Source: Dactylorhiza incarnata
Taxonomy: Eukaryota > Streptophyta > Magnoliopsida > Asparagales > Orchidaceae
Assembly (NCBI GenBank): GCA_033032865.1
Contig: JAWHQI010000064.1
Location: 186,001 to 250,000, forward strand
DNA: 64,000 bases
Direction of reading: 5' to 3'
The notes beneath the pieces were generated by a model. That model did not search any database. It saw only the letters and a list, made by a program, of their open reading frames with translations, and had not been told where the DNA came from. The translations under genes were made by a program, and so were the position numbers. Shown here piece after piece: positions 33,430 to 44,687 of the stretch (its first letter is position 1; the number at the start of each line of letters is the position of its first letter).

Positions 33430-33752
33430 AGAAAGTTATTTGCAACGACAAATTAATATTAATAAATTTGATATATAAATTAATTTATTTTTAGTGAGTA
33501 AGAAATTGAACATTTGTAATAAATTATTCTTTACTATAACTCATCTTATTGTGAGGAAGTAATGTTTGTCACGAATAAATTATTTGTAACGACAAACAAA
33601 AATTCATTACGAGAACTATTAGCGTTGAGCTTTAGGTAACGGTCGTCACATAAAGTAAATGTCGTTACAAAAACTTTATGTAACGGTATTAGTTACCTTT
33701 CATAAAGTTTTTAGTACTTACTAAAAGTGTAATTTGTTGTAGTGAGTATACA
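33430..33752. mobile_element. CACTA-type miniature element (probable)
   Basis: The right end, read on the minus strand, is CACTACAACAAATTACAC, typical of plant CACTA termini. The left edge has TATTACAAGAAAGTTATTTG, a degraded match to CACTACAAGAAA. The interior repeats GTAACGAC/GTCGTTAC words. No matching 3-bp target duplication was recognised (AGT on the right), so the left edge is uncertain. Confidence 0.5.
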
Positions 33753-36551
33753 AGTGAAATAATCAAAACACGTGACATATGTAATGAAATAGTGAAACAA
33801 TATTAAGATTGTAGTCTTATAATTACTTTCACACATCAATTCTAGAATAAAACTTTAAAGCACAATAAAATAGTACAACTACCAAGGTGATTTGCCCACA
33901 CAATGCTCATTAAGGCTTATCAGTGAGTGAAGTATTGCTTGGGGGATCACATAAGCATTTTTTGTATTAATTTTTATTTTGAGTGATCCGGTGTACAAAA
34001 TAGAAGTGATAAAGAAAATGTGTTTGCACAAGACACTTTACAATTCTTTTCTAGGTGTTCAACCTCACAATGCTCATTAAGACTTATCAGGAGGGTGAGT
34101 AGTGCTTGGTGGAGTTTTTTTTGCATTTTATTTTATCTTATTAATTTTGGGGCAAAGGTCTCCGAATTCACTAGTTTTCGCAAACACTAACAATATGGAA
34201 ATAACACTTTTATATGTGCAAGAAATATTTTGGTTGAAAGATGGTGTAGGTAATATAGATACACAACTTAATAAGTTAAAGCTATTGCACTACATAATCA
34301 TGCAAGACTAAGATTATGAGCACATGTAGATTACCAAAATAGTGAGTGAATGAATCATTGATTAACATAAAACATTACTCATACTTAGAGGCATGCTAGG
34401 CAATCTTACACAATTTTCTTTAGACCATTTAATTGCACATAATAAGATTAAGGTCAAGGCATGACAAGATAAAATAATGTTTAGGAGACTTGAAATGAAA
34501 ATTAGACATTGAAGAAAAATCTTTAAGTGTATGTCATATCAATTTTGACCATTTATAATGAAAATACTAAGATGTTTTGCTCAAGTTAAATCATTATAAT
34601 CAAAATATATTTTTTGTAAATATTGATAACAAACAAATAACAAAAAAAATGTTTTACAACATTTTTGGATTATTTAAATTTTTTGTATTCATGAAATAAG
34701 ACAAATAGAGAAAATGCATGAGAGAAATAGATAGAGAAAATGCATGAGAGAAATACCAGAAATTTTTAGAAAAATAAAATGAAAATTTGGCGAAAGAAGC
34801 TAACGCCTGCCGTTAACTTCTTAACGCCCAAACAGAACACTGTTTTCTTGGGTTCTTGAAAAAAATTCTTTGGATTAGAGTTTATGTATATAGACCTTCT
34901 TATTGTACAAATTTCAGAGAATTTGGAGTGTTTAGAAGGCTATTTAAGAATGTTTTATGTTTATTAAAAAATGATTTTTATATCTTTTTGGGTTTTCAAA
35001 TACTTGTGTTTTACAAGGTCATTAAAAATGATAAATATACAAAATACAAGATAAGCAAGTTCAATCAACTCAAGACTGCATGAATAATATAATCATAAAG
35101 AGCGCATGCAAAATATGATATAAGTATGTCCTAGATTATAATTCCCTAACCCTATGAATACACACTAGCCCCGTACTAAGTGATGGATGAGCATGCGGAG
35201 TTGTACATATGCCGTAAGTTGGGGTGTTAATCTCAAATGCACATACTAGAGAACGCTCAACCTAGCACTCTTTCCCCTCAGTCCAAGAAAAGGCCCCACT
35301 AGAACCCTCCCCGGTTAAGGACAAGTCATGACTTAGAGGTTAGGTCATCTAATGCATACAATCCTACGCTCTCTCTATTGTGAGACATATAATGTGGATG
35401 AATGATAATGGACATACAAAGCGATTAGGTTTAAGAATGATTTATAAAACCTCATAGTTATCATGAATTCTAAGTTCCAAATTTTCTATTTTTATATCTT
35501 TGCAATCAGATGATAACTAACAATGCATGAGATTGGCATGATAACTAATAGTATTCATTAGGGGACAATGTTAGTATGATGAGTTTATATTATCTCATAT
35601 GAATAATGCATGTTTCTTAAAATGAGAGAGATTCAATTTGTAGACCTAGAATTAAGTGATGATTTGATTTGATGTTATTGATATCAAGGTGATTCTAAGG
35701 TCTAGATATAGTAAGATATATGCAAAAATAGTGAACCATAATTCACACATAATACACCTACCATGGTATGAAGTTATAATACCAATAACTAACATATAAA
35801 TCATAATTCCTAAGTATGATAAAGGAAGTTGATTTAAGATAATTCTTGGTAGATCATGAATTATGATATATGATTATAGAGAATTTTAGCATGGGATATC
35901 ACAAGATCATGGTGGCATGTGCGACTTCAATATTCATTCTGTTGAGTTATGACAATTAATTCTTTCAATATGTCTTTTGTGATTTTCTTTTTAATTACGA
36001 GTCTCGAATATATATAATTTTCTGAAAGTACAAGATAATGATAGTTGTATTTTTTGGTTATTGCAAGAGTATGCATGAGTCTATAATTAATTTGATCTTT
36101 GCTAGAATTTAGTTGGACTTAGCAATTTAGAGTGGATCTTAGACTTCCCGAGGTCTACCCGGTGATGGGCTCGCAACGGTACTAGGAGGTACGATGGGGT
36201 GATATCCCAAACCTCCCTTTCACAAGATATTTAAATGTTATTGGTTGCTATCCATATTTAAAATGTATTGACTCAAAGATTTCCGAAAGAGAAAAATTGA
36301 AGTTCATGATTTCATTAATCTAGATAAATATCTCATAAAAAATTTAGAATTAGATTTATATGGATAATATAAGATATTTATAGGCATTGAATTTAAGAAA
36401 GATAGATTGGTCACCAAAATAAAGTATGACTTTGAATTTTGATCAATTTGATTTATAAACTCATTAAGCTTTAAGAGATAAAGTCATATTTCCAATAATA
36501 TATAAGATGATCATGACATGATAGCTTAAAAATAAGAAAAACAAAAAGACA
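33753..36551. other. interior of element D, AT-rich, no gene seen
   Basis: No coding motif. Two near-copies of AATGCTCATTAAG-GCTTATCAG (33901 and 34069) and a GAGAAATAGA direct repeat (34700-34760) are the only internal order noticed. Confidence 0.5.
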
Positions 36552-38006
36552 TTAAAGCATATCATGAAGTAGAAATTTGTATATTTCATTTTGAAAGGAT
36601 TCTACTTCATGCATTTGATGATACCTAATGAATAAGGGATTTAGGTATCCAAAGGGAACCAAGTGTAACAGTTCCTTTGGGTACCCAAATATAGCGAGAT
36701 GACTTTTGGGGAGATGGGAACGAATGAACCCTTTCAAGTGGAGTTAATGTTTAATCTTTAATTTTGGGTCTCCACTTATACTTAGGTTTAGAGTTATAAT
36801 TATGCATCAAATTTCCATAGTCATTTACTTGAATATTTGGATAAAAATGATTTTTGAATTTATTATTTAAAGGAAATTTGTTTGCTTTTAATTTTATGTT
36901 GGGAGAACAATTATGTTGTAAATGATAATGATGATAGAGTTTTGGAATTTCATTTACAAGCTTTTGTTGTTTTTCATTTCCTATGTTTTGCTTGGATAAA
37001 TTATGAAAATTCATATTAAACTTGCCTTTGGATTTTGCTTGATGTTTTGAATTTATGTGTTGAGAATTTTTCTTTATAATTTTCTGAAGCAAGTTAACTT
37101 TATTTCTAATTCATAAGTCTTAACTTTAAGATTATGTCTAGCTTTATTATAAGCAATTGTGATATTCTTAAGAGTGGAAACAATAGAATCAATATGAGTT
37201 TTGTAATTATTTCTTAACTCTTCAAATGTTTCATCCATTTCTTTAATTTCAATTTTATAACTTTTACACACCGCACAATCATTTGTAATAGATAAATTTT
37301 CTAAAGATAAATTTTCATTATGTTCTTTAAGATGCTCTTTTTCACATACCTTCAGTTTTTCTTTAAGAATATTGCAATCAAAATAAGGGTTTATATTTTC
37401 GATTGAAGAGACATGGGTAAAACTAGATAAATCAGAATTTGATTCTACATTAACTTTTTATTTTAAACCTTTATTTTCTAAGCGCAATTTGCAATTAACA
37501 TTTTTAAATTTCTTAATTTTGCGCTTTGTAATTTGTAGCAATTGTAAAGTAGAAATAGAATTGCAAACAATTAGGGAATTTGATTTCCTTATAGTGCTTT
37601 TGGATGATGTGAGATTTGAGCATAGAGTTCCTTTGTTATCTTCATCTTTTTGGCACTCCTCTTCCAAAGATAAAATTTCTTCTTCTCTTCCACTTGATGT
37701 GTACTCCATTGATCCATCATGAGAGGAGCTTTCTTGACCATTTGTGCAAGCTTGTATGTTCTACACTTCTTGCATTTATTTCATACCTATGAGAGGAAGA
37801 TCATACATTTCTTCAAGAAATTTTCATACTTTGTATGCACTAGAAAAATAATATATCAATTTGAAAATATCTTGAGATAAAGCACAAAAAATACTATTCA
37901 AAGCCTTTGCATTTAGGTGACATTCTTTTTTATTTGATTCATCTGTCGGTCTTACTATTGCTATATTCCATGCTTCAATATCTAAAGTTTTAATAAACTT
38001 TTCCAT
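36552..38006 (-). pseudogene. gag remnant of element D
   Basis: Minus-strand pieces in gag order. 38006-37824: Phe-Ile-Lys-Thr-Leu-Asp-Ile-Glu-Ala-Trp ... Leu-Asn-Ala-Lys-Ala-Leu-Asn-Ser-Ile-Phe-Cys-Ala-Leu-Ser, the N-terminal gag region. 37709-37074: Lys/Glu-rich coiled-coil segments. 37092-36751: Asn/Lys-rich tail ending Lys-Tyr-Lys-Trp-Arg-Pro-Lys. 36737-36552: a further broken tail. The capsid and CCHC parts are missing and stops separate all pieces. No pol follows, so D depends on other elements. Confidence 0.7.
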
Positions 38007-38152
38007 TAAAAATTTGCACCCTTTATAATTTCTTCCTTAAAATAATGGTGGTGCAAGAGATTTTCTTTCTTCATAAAAATTTCCCCCACTAATAGAAGTG
38101 AGATCATGAGACGCCATTATTCCCGGTTGTTAAGACAATTTGGAATAACCTA

Positions 38153-38165
38153 CCTCTGATACCAC
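38153..38165 (-). other. primer-binding site of element D
   Basis: CCTCTGATACCAC; on the minus strand GTGGTATCAGAGG, a near-perfect initiator-tRNA-Met primer site lying one base from the LTR at 38167. Confidence 0.85.
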
Positions 38166-38166
38166 T

Positions 38167-38189
38167 TGTTGGATCTTGAGGCGCCCTTA

Positions 38190-38220
<31 letters not shown>

Positions 38221-39445
38221 TGAATAAGGGTTTTATATAACTTTATGATTTTAAGATAATCTTTTGATATTATATATGAAATAGTTTGAATCAAAAGTAA
38301 AGTAATAGCAATTTGAAATGAAATCAATTTTACTAAATAAGTAAAGACATGATTATCATTTATAAAATTGATTACAAAATCTGATTTCTATGACGCTGGA
38401 AATCAAAGGCGAATATAATAGACTCTTTCATTTTCTATACCGACTCTTCTCACTAAGAATCGGTTGGCTTTAGCCGATCTATCCTCAGATACGGCCTCAA
38501 GCCGCTCTAACCTTTCTATCGTCAGAAAGGCCTCGAGCACCCCCTAGATTTATTCCCTAGACCTAGTCGCCAACATGAGGCAAATTTCTGCCCTAAGTCC
38601 TACCCAGACCTAGCCGCCAACACGAGATGAATTCACTAAACCAATCATAATAAAAGAGTTACAAAAATAAAACACAAGTAAAACTCCCTATGAAGAATTC
38701 TGGAGATGGCGAAGACTCGCTGAATATCGTCGAAGTCGAAGCGTACGGTGATCTGATCCTCCTTTGAATTCTTCTCTTGAATTTGTGTGGGAGATGGTGG
38801 TCTGCAAAATATGGCCCTCACAAAGTTTCTGAAGTGCTGGAATAGAGCTATCTCAAATCTGTGGTTGAAGAGAACGAATGCCACCTATTTATAAGGCTGG
38901 AAGCTAACGCCGATGTTAAGGCTAACGTCAGGCGTTGACCGAATATAGAAAGAACTTGATGGCTCGGATCTTCAAAAATAGGAAGAAAATACTGCATCTT
39001 TGGAAACATTCATTTTAGGCAACCTTAATGCTGGCGTTGAGACTAACGCTGACGTTAAGTCAAATCATTCCTGAAATGCTCCTACAATCACGACAACATC
39101 CTTCCATGCCATATTGTCGAGTGGCAACGTCGGCATTAAGTCCTAACGTTGGCGTTAGACCACTTTCATCATTTTAGCTTGTAGGAAATTCCAGACCATA
39201 TCGTCGAGTGTTAATATCGTCGAGTGTCAATATCATCGAGCGTCAACGCAGGTGTTAAGAGCTAACGCCTGGCGTTATACTACTTTCATCATTTTAGCTT
39301 GTAGGCAAGACCAGACCAACAATGCAGCATCCTAGTGTTAATATAGTTCAAACCTGCATGCTAAAAACACGATGGCAACAAGATCAAATACAAGTAAGAT
39401 TTGTTATTCTCAAATCAAAGGGATGCGGAAAACCGTATTCCAACA
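38167..39445 (-). mobile_element. 5' LTR of element D
   Basis: TGTTGGATCTTGAGG ... TATTCCAACA, 1279 bp, ending against the 125-bp satellite of giant LTR E0. The next bases GATGA (39446-39450) are the presumed right target duplication. A G homopolymer (about 25 bases, 38196-38220) sits near the LTR end. The LTR has several GCCAACGTTAG-type AACGCC/GGCGTT words. Confidence 0.82.
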
Positions 39446-40202
39446 GATGAGACATTCCTTAAGGGTCACCATAAATAGTGTCGAACTGGCCGCCGCTCTT
39501 GGAGCAGAGCGGACAGATCAATATTTTGGCTTTTATTTCAATATTGCGTATAATTTTGAGTTGATATGAAGATGGGACATTCCTTCAGGGTCAACCCTAA
39601 ATAGTGTCAAATAGACCGCCGCTCTTGGAGTAGAGCGGACAAATCGAAGTTTTGTCTTTTATTTCAGTATTGCCTATAATTTAGAGTTGACGTGAAGATA
39701 TGACATTCCTTCGGGGTCAACCCTAAATAGTGTCGAACTGGCCATCACTCTTGGAGTAGAGCGGACAGATATATGTTTTGGCTTTTATTTCAGTATTTCC
39801 TATAATTTAGAGTTGACGTGAAGATGAGACATTTCTTCAGGGTCAACCCTAAATAATATCAAACTGGTCGCCGATCTTGGAGTAGAGCAGACAGATTGAT
39901 GTTTTGGCTTTTATTTTAGTATTGCCTATAATTTAGAGTTGACGTGAAGATGTGACATTCCTTCTGGGTCAACCCTAAATAGTGTTGAATTGGACACCAC
40001 TCTTGGAGCAGAGAGGACAGATAGGTGTTTTGGCTTTTATTTCAGTACTGCCTATAATTTAGAATTGACGTGAAGATGGGACATTCCTTTAGGGTCAACC
40101 CTAAATAGTTCTGAACTGGACACCGCTCTTGGAGCAAAGCGGATAGATCCATGTTCATACGGGAATATATTTTGCATTCGAGAATAATTCCTACAGGAAT
40201 AT
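39446..40202 (+). mobile_element. giant LTR E0, second segment (125-bp satellite)
   Basis: About six reversed monomers of the 125-bp satellite seen at 49665-50310, each with CCGCTCT-n6-AGAGCGG or a variant. They are followed by the first bases of the 35-bp minisatellite (40155-40202). It is cut on the left by element D and on the right by the palindromic element at 40203. Confidence 0.75.
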
Positions 40203-41250
40203 TGTTGGGAAAATGATTTCTCTTAACCCCTGAAAAAGAGTTAAATATGAATTCTAAGAAAGGAAAATCAAGGTTAAGTCAATATGCGTCGAATAGTATT
40301 CGACGCAACGTCGAAGTTGTATCGACGTTCCTTTCAGAATGAGTCGAAGTAGCTCCAAGCAGAATTCGACGTATCCTATGTCGACGTCGCTCTGACTTCT
40401 AGTCGACGTATCTTGAGAAGTCGACGCACCCTAGTCAACGCACCTTCCTTATTCTCCTCTCGGCGCTCTGTCAGGATGAATTCGACGCCTACGTCGAATA
40501 GTAATCGACGCACGTCGATTTATATGATTAATTCAAAAAATCGCCAGATCTCTTTCCTTCTTTTATAGATCTGATTTATATGGAATCAATTTATTCTTTA
40601 TAGCCATTCTGAATCATTCTTTCCTCTAATAGATTCTTGGCTAAATTGATTAAATCCTTTATGGACATTATTTGAAATCAGATTGAATACTTTCCTTCTA
40701 TGGATATAACTGTTATGGAAATTTTTCTTTCTTTCTAATACTCTACCTGCTAATTGATTACTCTCCTATAGTGTTATTTTAATGAACAGAGCTATAAATA
40801 ACTAAGGAGGTCGGCAGAGAAAAACAAGGAGGGATCCACCATTTTACTCATTGAAAAAGAGAAAAAGCTCCCAAGTGATAAAGAGAGAATTGAGAAATAG
40901 CCTTGCAGCAATATTCAAGCATTCTTCTTCTCCTGCTTCTGAAGTCACTCTGCTGCAAATTCTGATAGCTCTCACATAAGAGGGAAAAGCTACAAATCTT
41001 CTTCTCTCTATAGAAGAAAGATTCAATTCACTTCTTGTGCTTCCAATCTTCTTGCTAGTGAATTGAATCTTTCTTCTATAGAGAGAAGAAGATTTGTAGA
41101 TTTTCCCTCTTATGTGAGAGCTATCAGAATTTGCAGCAGAGTGACTTCAGAAGCAGGAGAAGAAGAATGCTTGAATATTGCTGCAGGGCTATTTCTCAAT
41201 TCTCTCTTTATCACTTGGGAGCTTTTCCTCCTTTTCAATGAGTAAAATGG
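40203..41250 (+). mobile_element. left LTR of the palindromic element with small fold-back
   Basis: 40203-41031 matches 46689-47519 of the right LTR in the same orientation. ATTCAATTCAC (41021-41031) then a 26-base spacer then GTGAATTGAAT (41058-41068) begin a second inverted repeat, running back to about 41250 over sequence already read at about 40840-41031. TATAAATA occurs at about 40794. Confidence 0.8.
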
Positions 41251-42362
41251 GGTAGTCCATTCTTCTACCCCCTTGGTAGGAATTCACTATCTTGCACTGA
41301 GTCTTTTGATAAGAAGACTCTTAGAACCACCCTGAGTCTTTTGATAAGGAGACTCTTAGAACCAACTGAGTCTTTTGAAAAGGAGACTCTTAGAACCAGT
41401 ACAACTGAATTTTTTGAAGAGTGATTCTAAAAACTCTTTTACAGTATGTGAGTATGAAAATGAGAAAAGGAAAAAGAAGTATTTAAGACAAAAATGAATC
41501 TTCTTCCTAGCAAGAAGATTGGAAGCACAAGAAGTGAATTGAATCTTTCTTCTATAGAGAGAAGAAGATTTGTAGCTTTTCCCTCTTATGTGAGAGCTAT
41601 CAGAATTTGCAGCAGAGTGACTTCAGAAGAAGGAGAAGAAGAATGCTTGAATATTGCTGCAGAGCTATTTCTCAATTCTCTCTTTATCACTTGGGAGCTT
41701 TTCCTCTTTTTCAATGAGTAAAATGGTGGATCCCTCCTTGTTTTTCTCTGCCGACCTCCTTAGTTATTTATAGCTCTGTTCATTAAAATAACACTATAGG
41801 AGAGTAATCAATTAGCAGGTAGAGTATTAGAAAGAAAGAGAAGTTTCCATAACAATTATATCCATAGAAGGATAGTATTCAATCTGATTTCAAATAATGT
41901 CCATAAAGGATTTAATCAATTTAGCCAAGAATCTATTAGAGGAAAGAATGATTCAGAACGGCTATAAAGAATAAATTGATTCCATATAAATCAGATCTAT
42001 AAAAGAAGGAAAGAGATCTGGCGATTTTTTGAATTAATCATATAAATCGATGTGCGTCGATTACTATTCGACGTAGGCGTCGAATTCATCCTGGCAAAGC
42101 GTCGAGAGGAGAATAAGGAAGGTGCGTTGACTAGGGTGCGTCGACTTCTCAAGATACGTCGACTAGAAGTCAGAGCGACGTCGACATAGGATACGTCGAA
42201 TTCTGCTTGGAGCTACTTCGACTCATTCTGAAAGGAACGTCGATACAACTTCGACGTTGCGTCAAATACTATTCGACGCATATTGACTTAACCTTGATTT
42301 TCCTTTCTTAGAATTCATATTTAACTCTTTTTCAGGGGTTAAGAGAAATCATTTTCCCAACA
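41251..42362 (-). mobile_element. inverted LTR copy within the palindromic element
   Basis: Reverse complement of about 46689-47800. It lacks the last 223 bases of the LTR (the part ending CACTTTCA). It ends TTTTCCCAACA at 42362, followed by ATCTCCCCATATTT, the reversed polypurine tract. Confidence 0.82.
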
Positions 42363-42522
42363 ATCTCCCCATATTTGTCTTAACCCTATTTAGAGAGAAA
42401 TTGTATTTAGCATATAATTAACATAGCCAAGCATTTGTACAGATAATGAAGATTTCACACAATCAGAAGCAAACTTCATGTTCATGCCAATCATAAAGTA
42501 TATGAAGCATTGTTTTCAAGTA

Positions 42523-43950
42523 TTATTCAGGAGGGGTAGGAGGAGTCTTTCTTTTTCTATTGAAGGAGGGGATTTGTGTGAGGGAGATTTAAGATTGGAG
42601 GGTTGCTCTTCATCTAGCTTCTCCCCCTTCTTGACCTTCTTTGCCAAGGAGGTTAAGAAAGACTTGGTAACTCTTGAGGAAGAGAGAGAGTTCTTCAGAC
42701 TTTGCACAGAGGCACTGACCCATCTATTTGGGTGTGCATGTGTAGGATTGAGGAATGAATCTGGGAGTAGTGCTCATCCAGCATTGCTTGGAATGTTTGA
42801 GCTGCTGATGCAATGCACTGAGTGAGGAGAGCTTCAGTGGATGCAGATGGTTCATGTTGTGGTTGGGGATGAGGAGAGAGTGGTGAAGATGGTGATGAGG
42901 CTGGAGAGATGTTAGTTGATACATGAGGTATGGGTGATAAAAGAGGTGGAGAGGATGAGAAAGTAAGAGGAGGAGGAGGTGGAGAAACTGCTGTTTGAGG
43001 AGCAGGTGTTTGAGAAGAGGTAGGTAGAGTAGGAGTTGTGAGGGTGGTAGAGACTATTTGAGTGGATGATGTTGGTAGAGAAGAATTGTCTCTTTGAGGA
43101 GAAGGAGGAGGAGATGGATGAGCAGGAGAGTTAGGAGGAGAGGGAGTCCTTTCAGGAATGGAACCAGGCTTGGGGATTTGCCTAGTCCATTTGGAGAAGA
43201 GGGCAATGAACATCCTCTTTCTAGGAGGGATAAGAATTCCTTTTGACCTACAGAGGTCAGGGAAGGAGTGGAAGAGTACTTGACTCATAATCCTCATGTA
43301 GGCATTCTCTTTGTGAGAATATCTAGAGCCTATCATCTTGAGCAGACAGCTGGCCCAGTCTATTTTCTTCTTCAATACAATAGCCCCCATGATGTTCAGT
43401 TGCTGCTTGGGCACTGCATCATGGGCAGATATCTTACATAGTAGTATCTTTCCTGCTATATCTGTTAGTAGTTTATACTCCTCAGAAAAGTCTATTTTCT
43501 TTAGATGGGTTGGTTTATCCCTTGAAAACTTCATGATGGTTTGCAGATGCTTGATTTCATCAGGTGTGAGGTCTATAGATTCATCACCTAATAAAGGAAT
43601 AATTAAGACTTGTTTAATCATTCTTTTAGAAGCTCATTTTCTTTCCTTATTTCATTTGAACAAAGAGGATATTAGTATATACCTGATGTAAGATCAAAGG
43701 TGGCCCTAATATGTTCTGCTGAGATTAAGACTGGTGTCTCATATAGTGTTCCCTGGATTTCTCCTTGTTCAGATATCTGAACATGAGTTATTAGCTCTGT
43801 GAGCTCTGATTCCAGGAGCTTGCACCTAGTGGAGATGAGCTTGTCCAGTCCTGCTGCAGTAAAAAGAGCAATGATGCTCTTGTAGTTTTCTGCGGCTGCT
43901 TGGAAAGACTCAAGGTCAATGTCGAAGCCTGAGTTGATTTTGGGAGCCAT
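42523..43950 (-). pseudogene. third ORF, left-arm copy with intact intron
   Basis: Exon 1 is 43950-43683: Met-Ala-Pro-Lys-Ile-Asn-Ser-Gly-Phe-Asp to Phe-Asp-Leu-Thr-Ser-Gly. The 95-bp intron 43682-43588 has GTATAT ... TTATTAG. Exon 2 starts Asp-Glu-Ser-Ile-Asp-Leu-Thr-Pro and contains Leu-Leu-Cys-Lys-Ile-Ser-Ala-His-Asp-Ala and His-Lys-Glu-Asn-Ala-Tyr-Met-Arg. It loses its frame near 42715 (His-Thr-Gln-Ile-Asp-Gly-Ser-Val-Pro then stop) and has a deletion of about 0.4 kb further on. The last residues (Lys-Arg-Lys-Arg-Lys ... Pro-Pro-Glu) return before the stop at 42523. It is therefore not functional, although its splice sites are the better-preserved pair. Confidence 0.78.
43588..43682 (-). 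other. 95-bp spliceosomal-type intron in the left-arm ORF
   Basis: On the minus strand: exon ACATCAG, then GTATATACTAAT ... CCTTTATTAG, then exon GTGATGAATC. Donor, AT-rich interior, CTAAT branch-like word and acceptor are all of plant form. Splicing gives Leu-Thr-Ser-Gly-Asp-Glu-Ser, matching the uninterrupted Leu-Pro-Thr-Gly-Asp-Glu-Ser of element B at about 18400-18425. Length 95 is not a multiple of three and the intron contains stops in the reading frame. Confidence 0.8.
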
Positions 43951-44687
43951 TTTAGGTCAGTGAAAGAGAGAGGAAAAATCGGCTGGTCTGAGGAGCAAGA
44001 AGGATGAAAGATGCAGAGTCGTGAAGGCTTCTAACTGAAGAGACTTTTTAAGTCAGGTGAAGCGTCGAAACTGGACTTAATTCGAGGCTTATTCGGTATT
44101 TCAGTGGATGTGACTGAAAGTATTGCCGCTTGTTTTTATGAAATTGACGTTACATCGATAGGTGATCGACGTTACTTTGACTGAAGGAGATCAGTGCCAG
44201 CGTCGAGGTCTTCTCGACGGTGCGTCGATTATAAGTCGATGTGACTTTTAATTTTCCTGAAAAGTTCTAGGTGTTTTATTTCTTTTCATCTCTTCCTAGC
44301 CCTAAAGTTGTCCAAGACTGACTTAGAAATCTTTAGGGCTAGGAAGAGATGAAAAGAAATAAAACACCTAGAACTTTTCAGGAAAATTAAAAGTCACATC
44401 AACTTATAATCGACGCACCGTCGAGAAGACCTCGACGCTGGCACTGATCTCCTTCAGTCAGAGTAACGTCGATCCCCTATCGATGTAACGTCGACTTCAT
44501 AAAAACGAGCGGCAATACTTTCAGTCACATCCACTGAAATACAGAATAAGCCTCGAATTAAGTCCAGTTTTGACACTTCACCTGACTTAAATAGTCTCTT
44601 CAGTTAGAATCCTTCACGACTCTGCATCTTTCATCCTTCTTGCTCCTTAGACCAGCCGATTTTTCCTCTCTCTTTCACTGACCTAAA

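Noticed and set aside
42516..42825. Separate small genes on either strand
   Set aside because: They are the shifted 3' part of the left-arm third ORF and its opposite-strand shadow.
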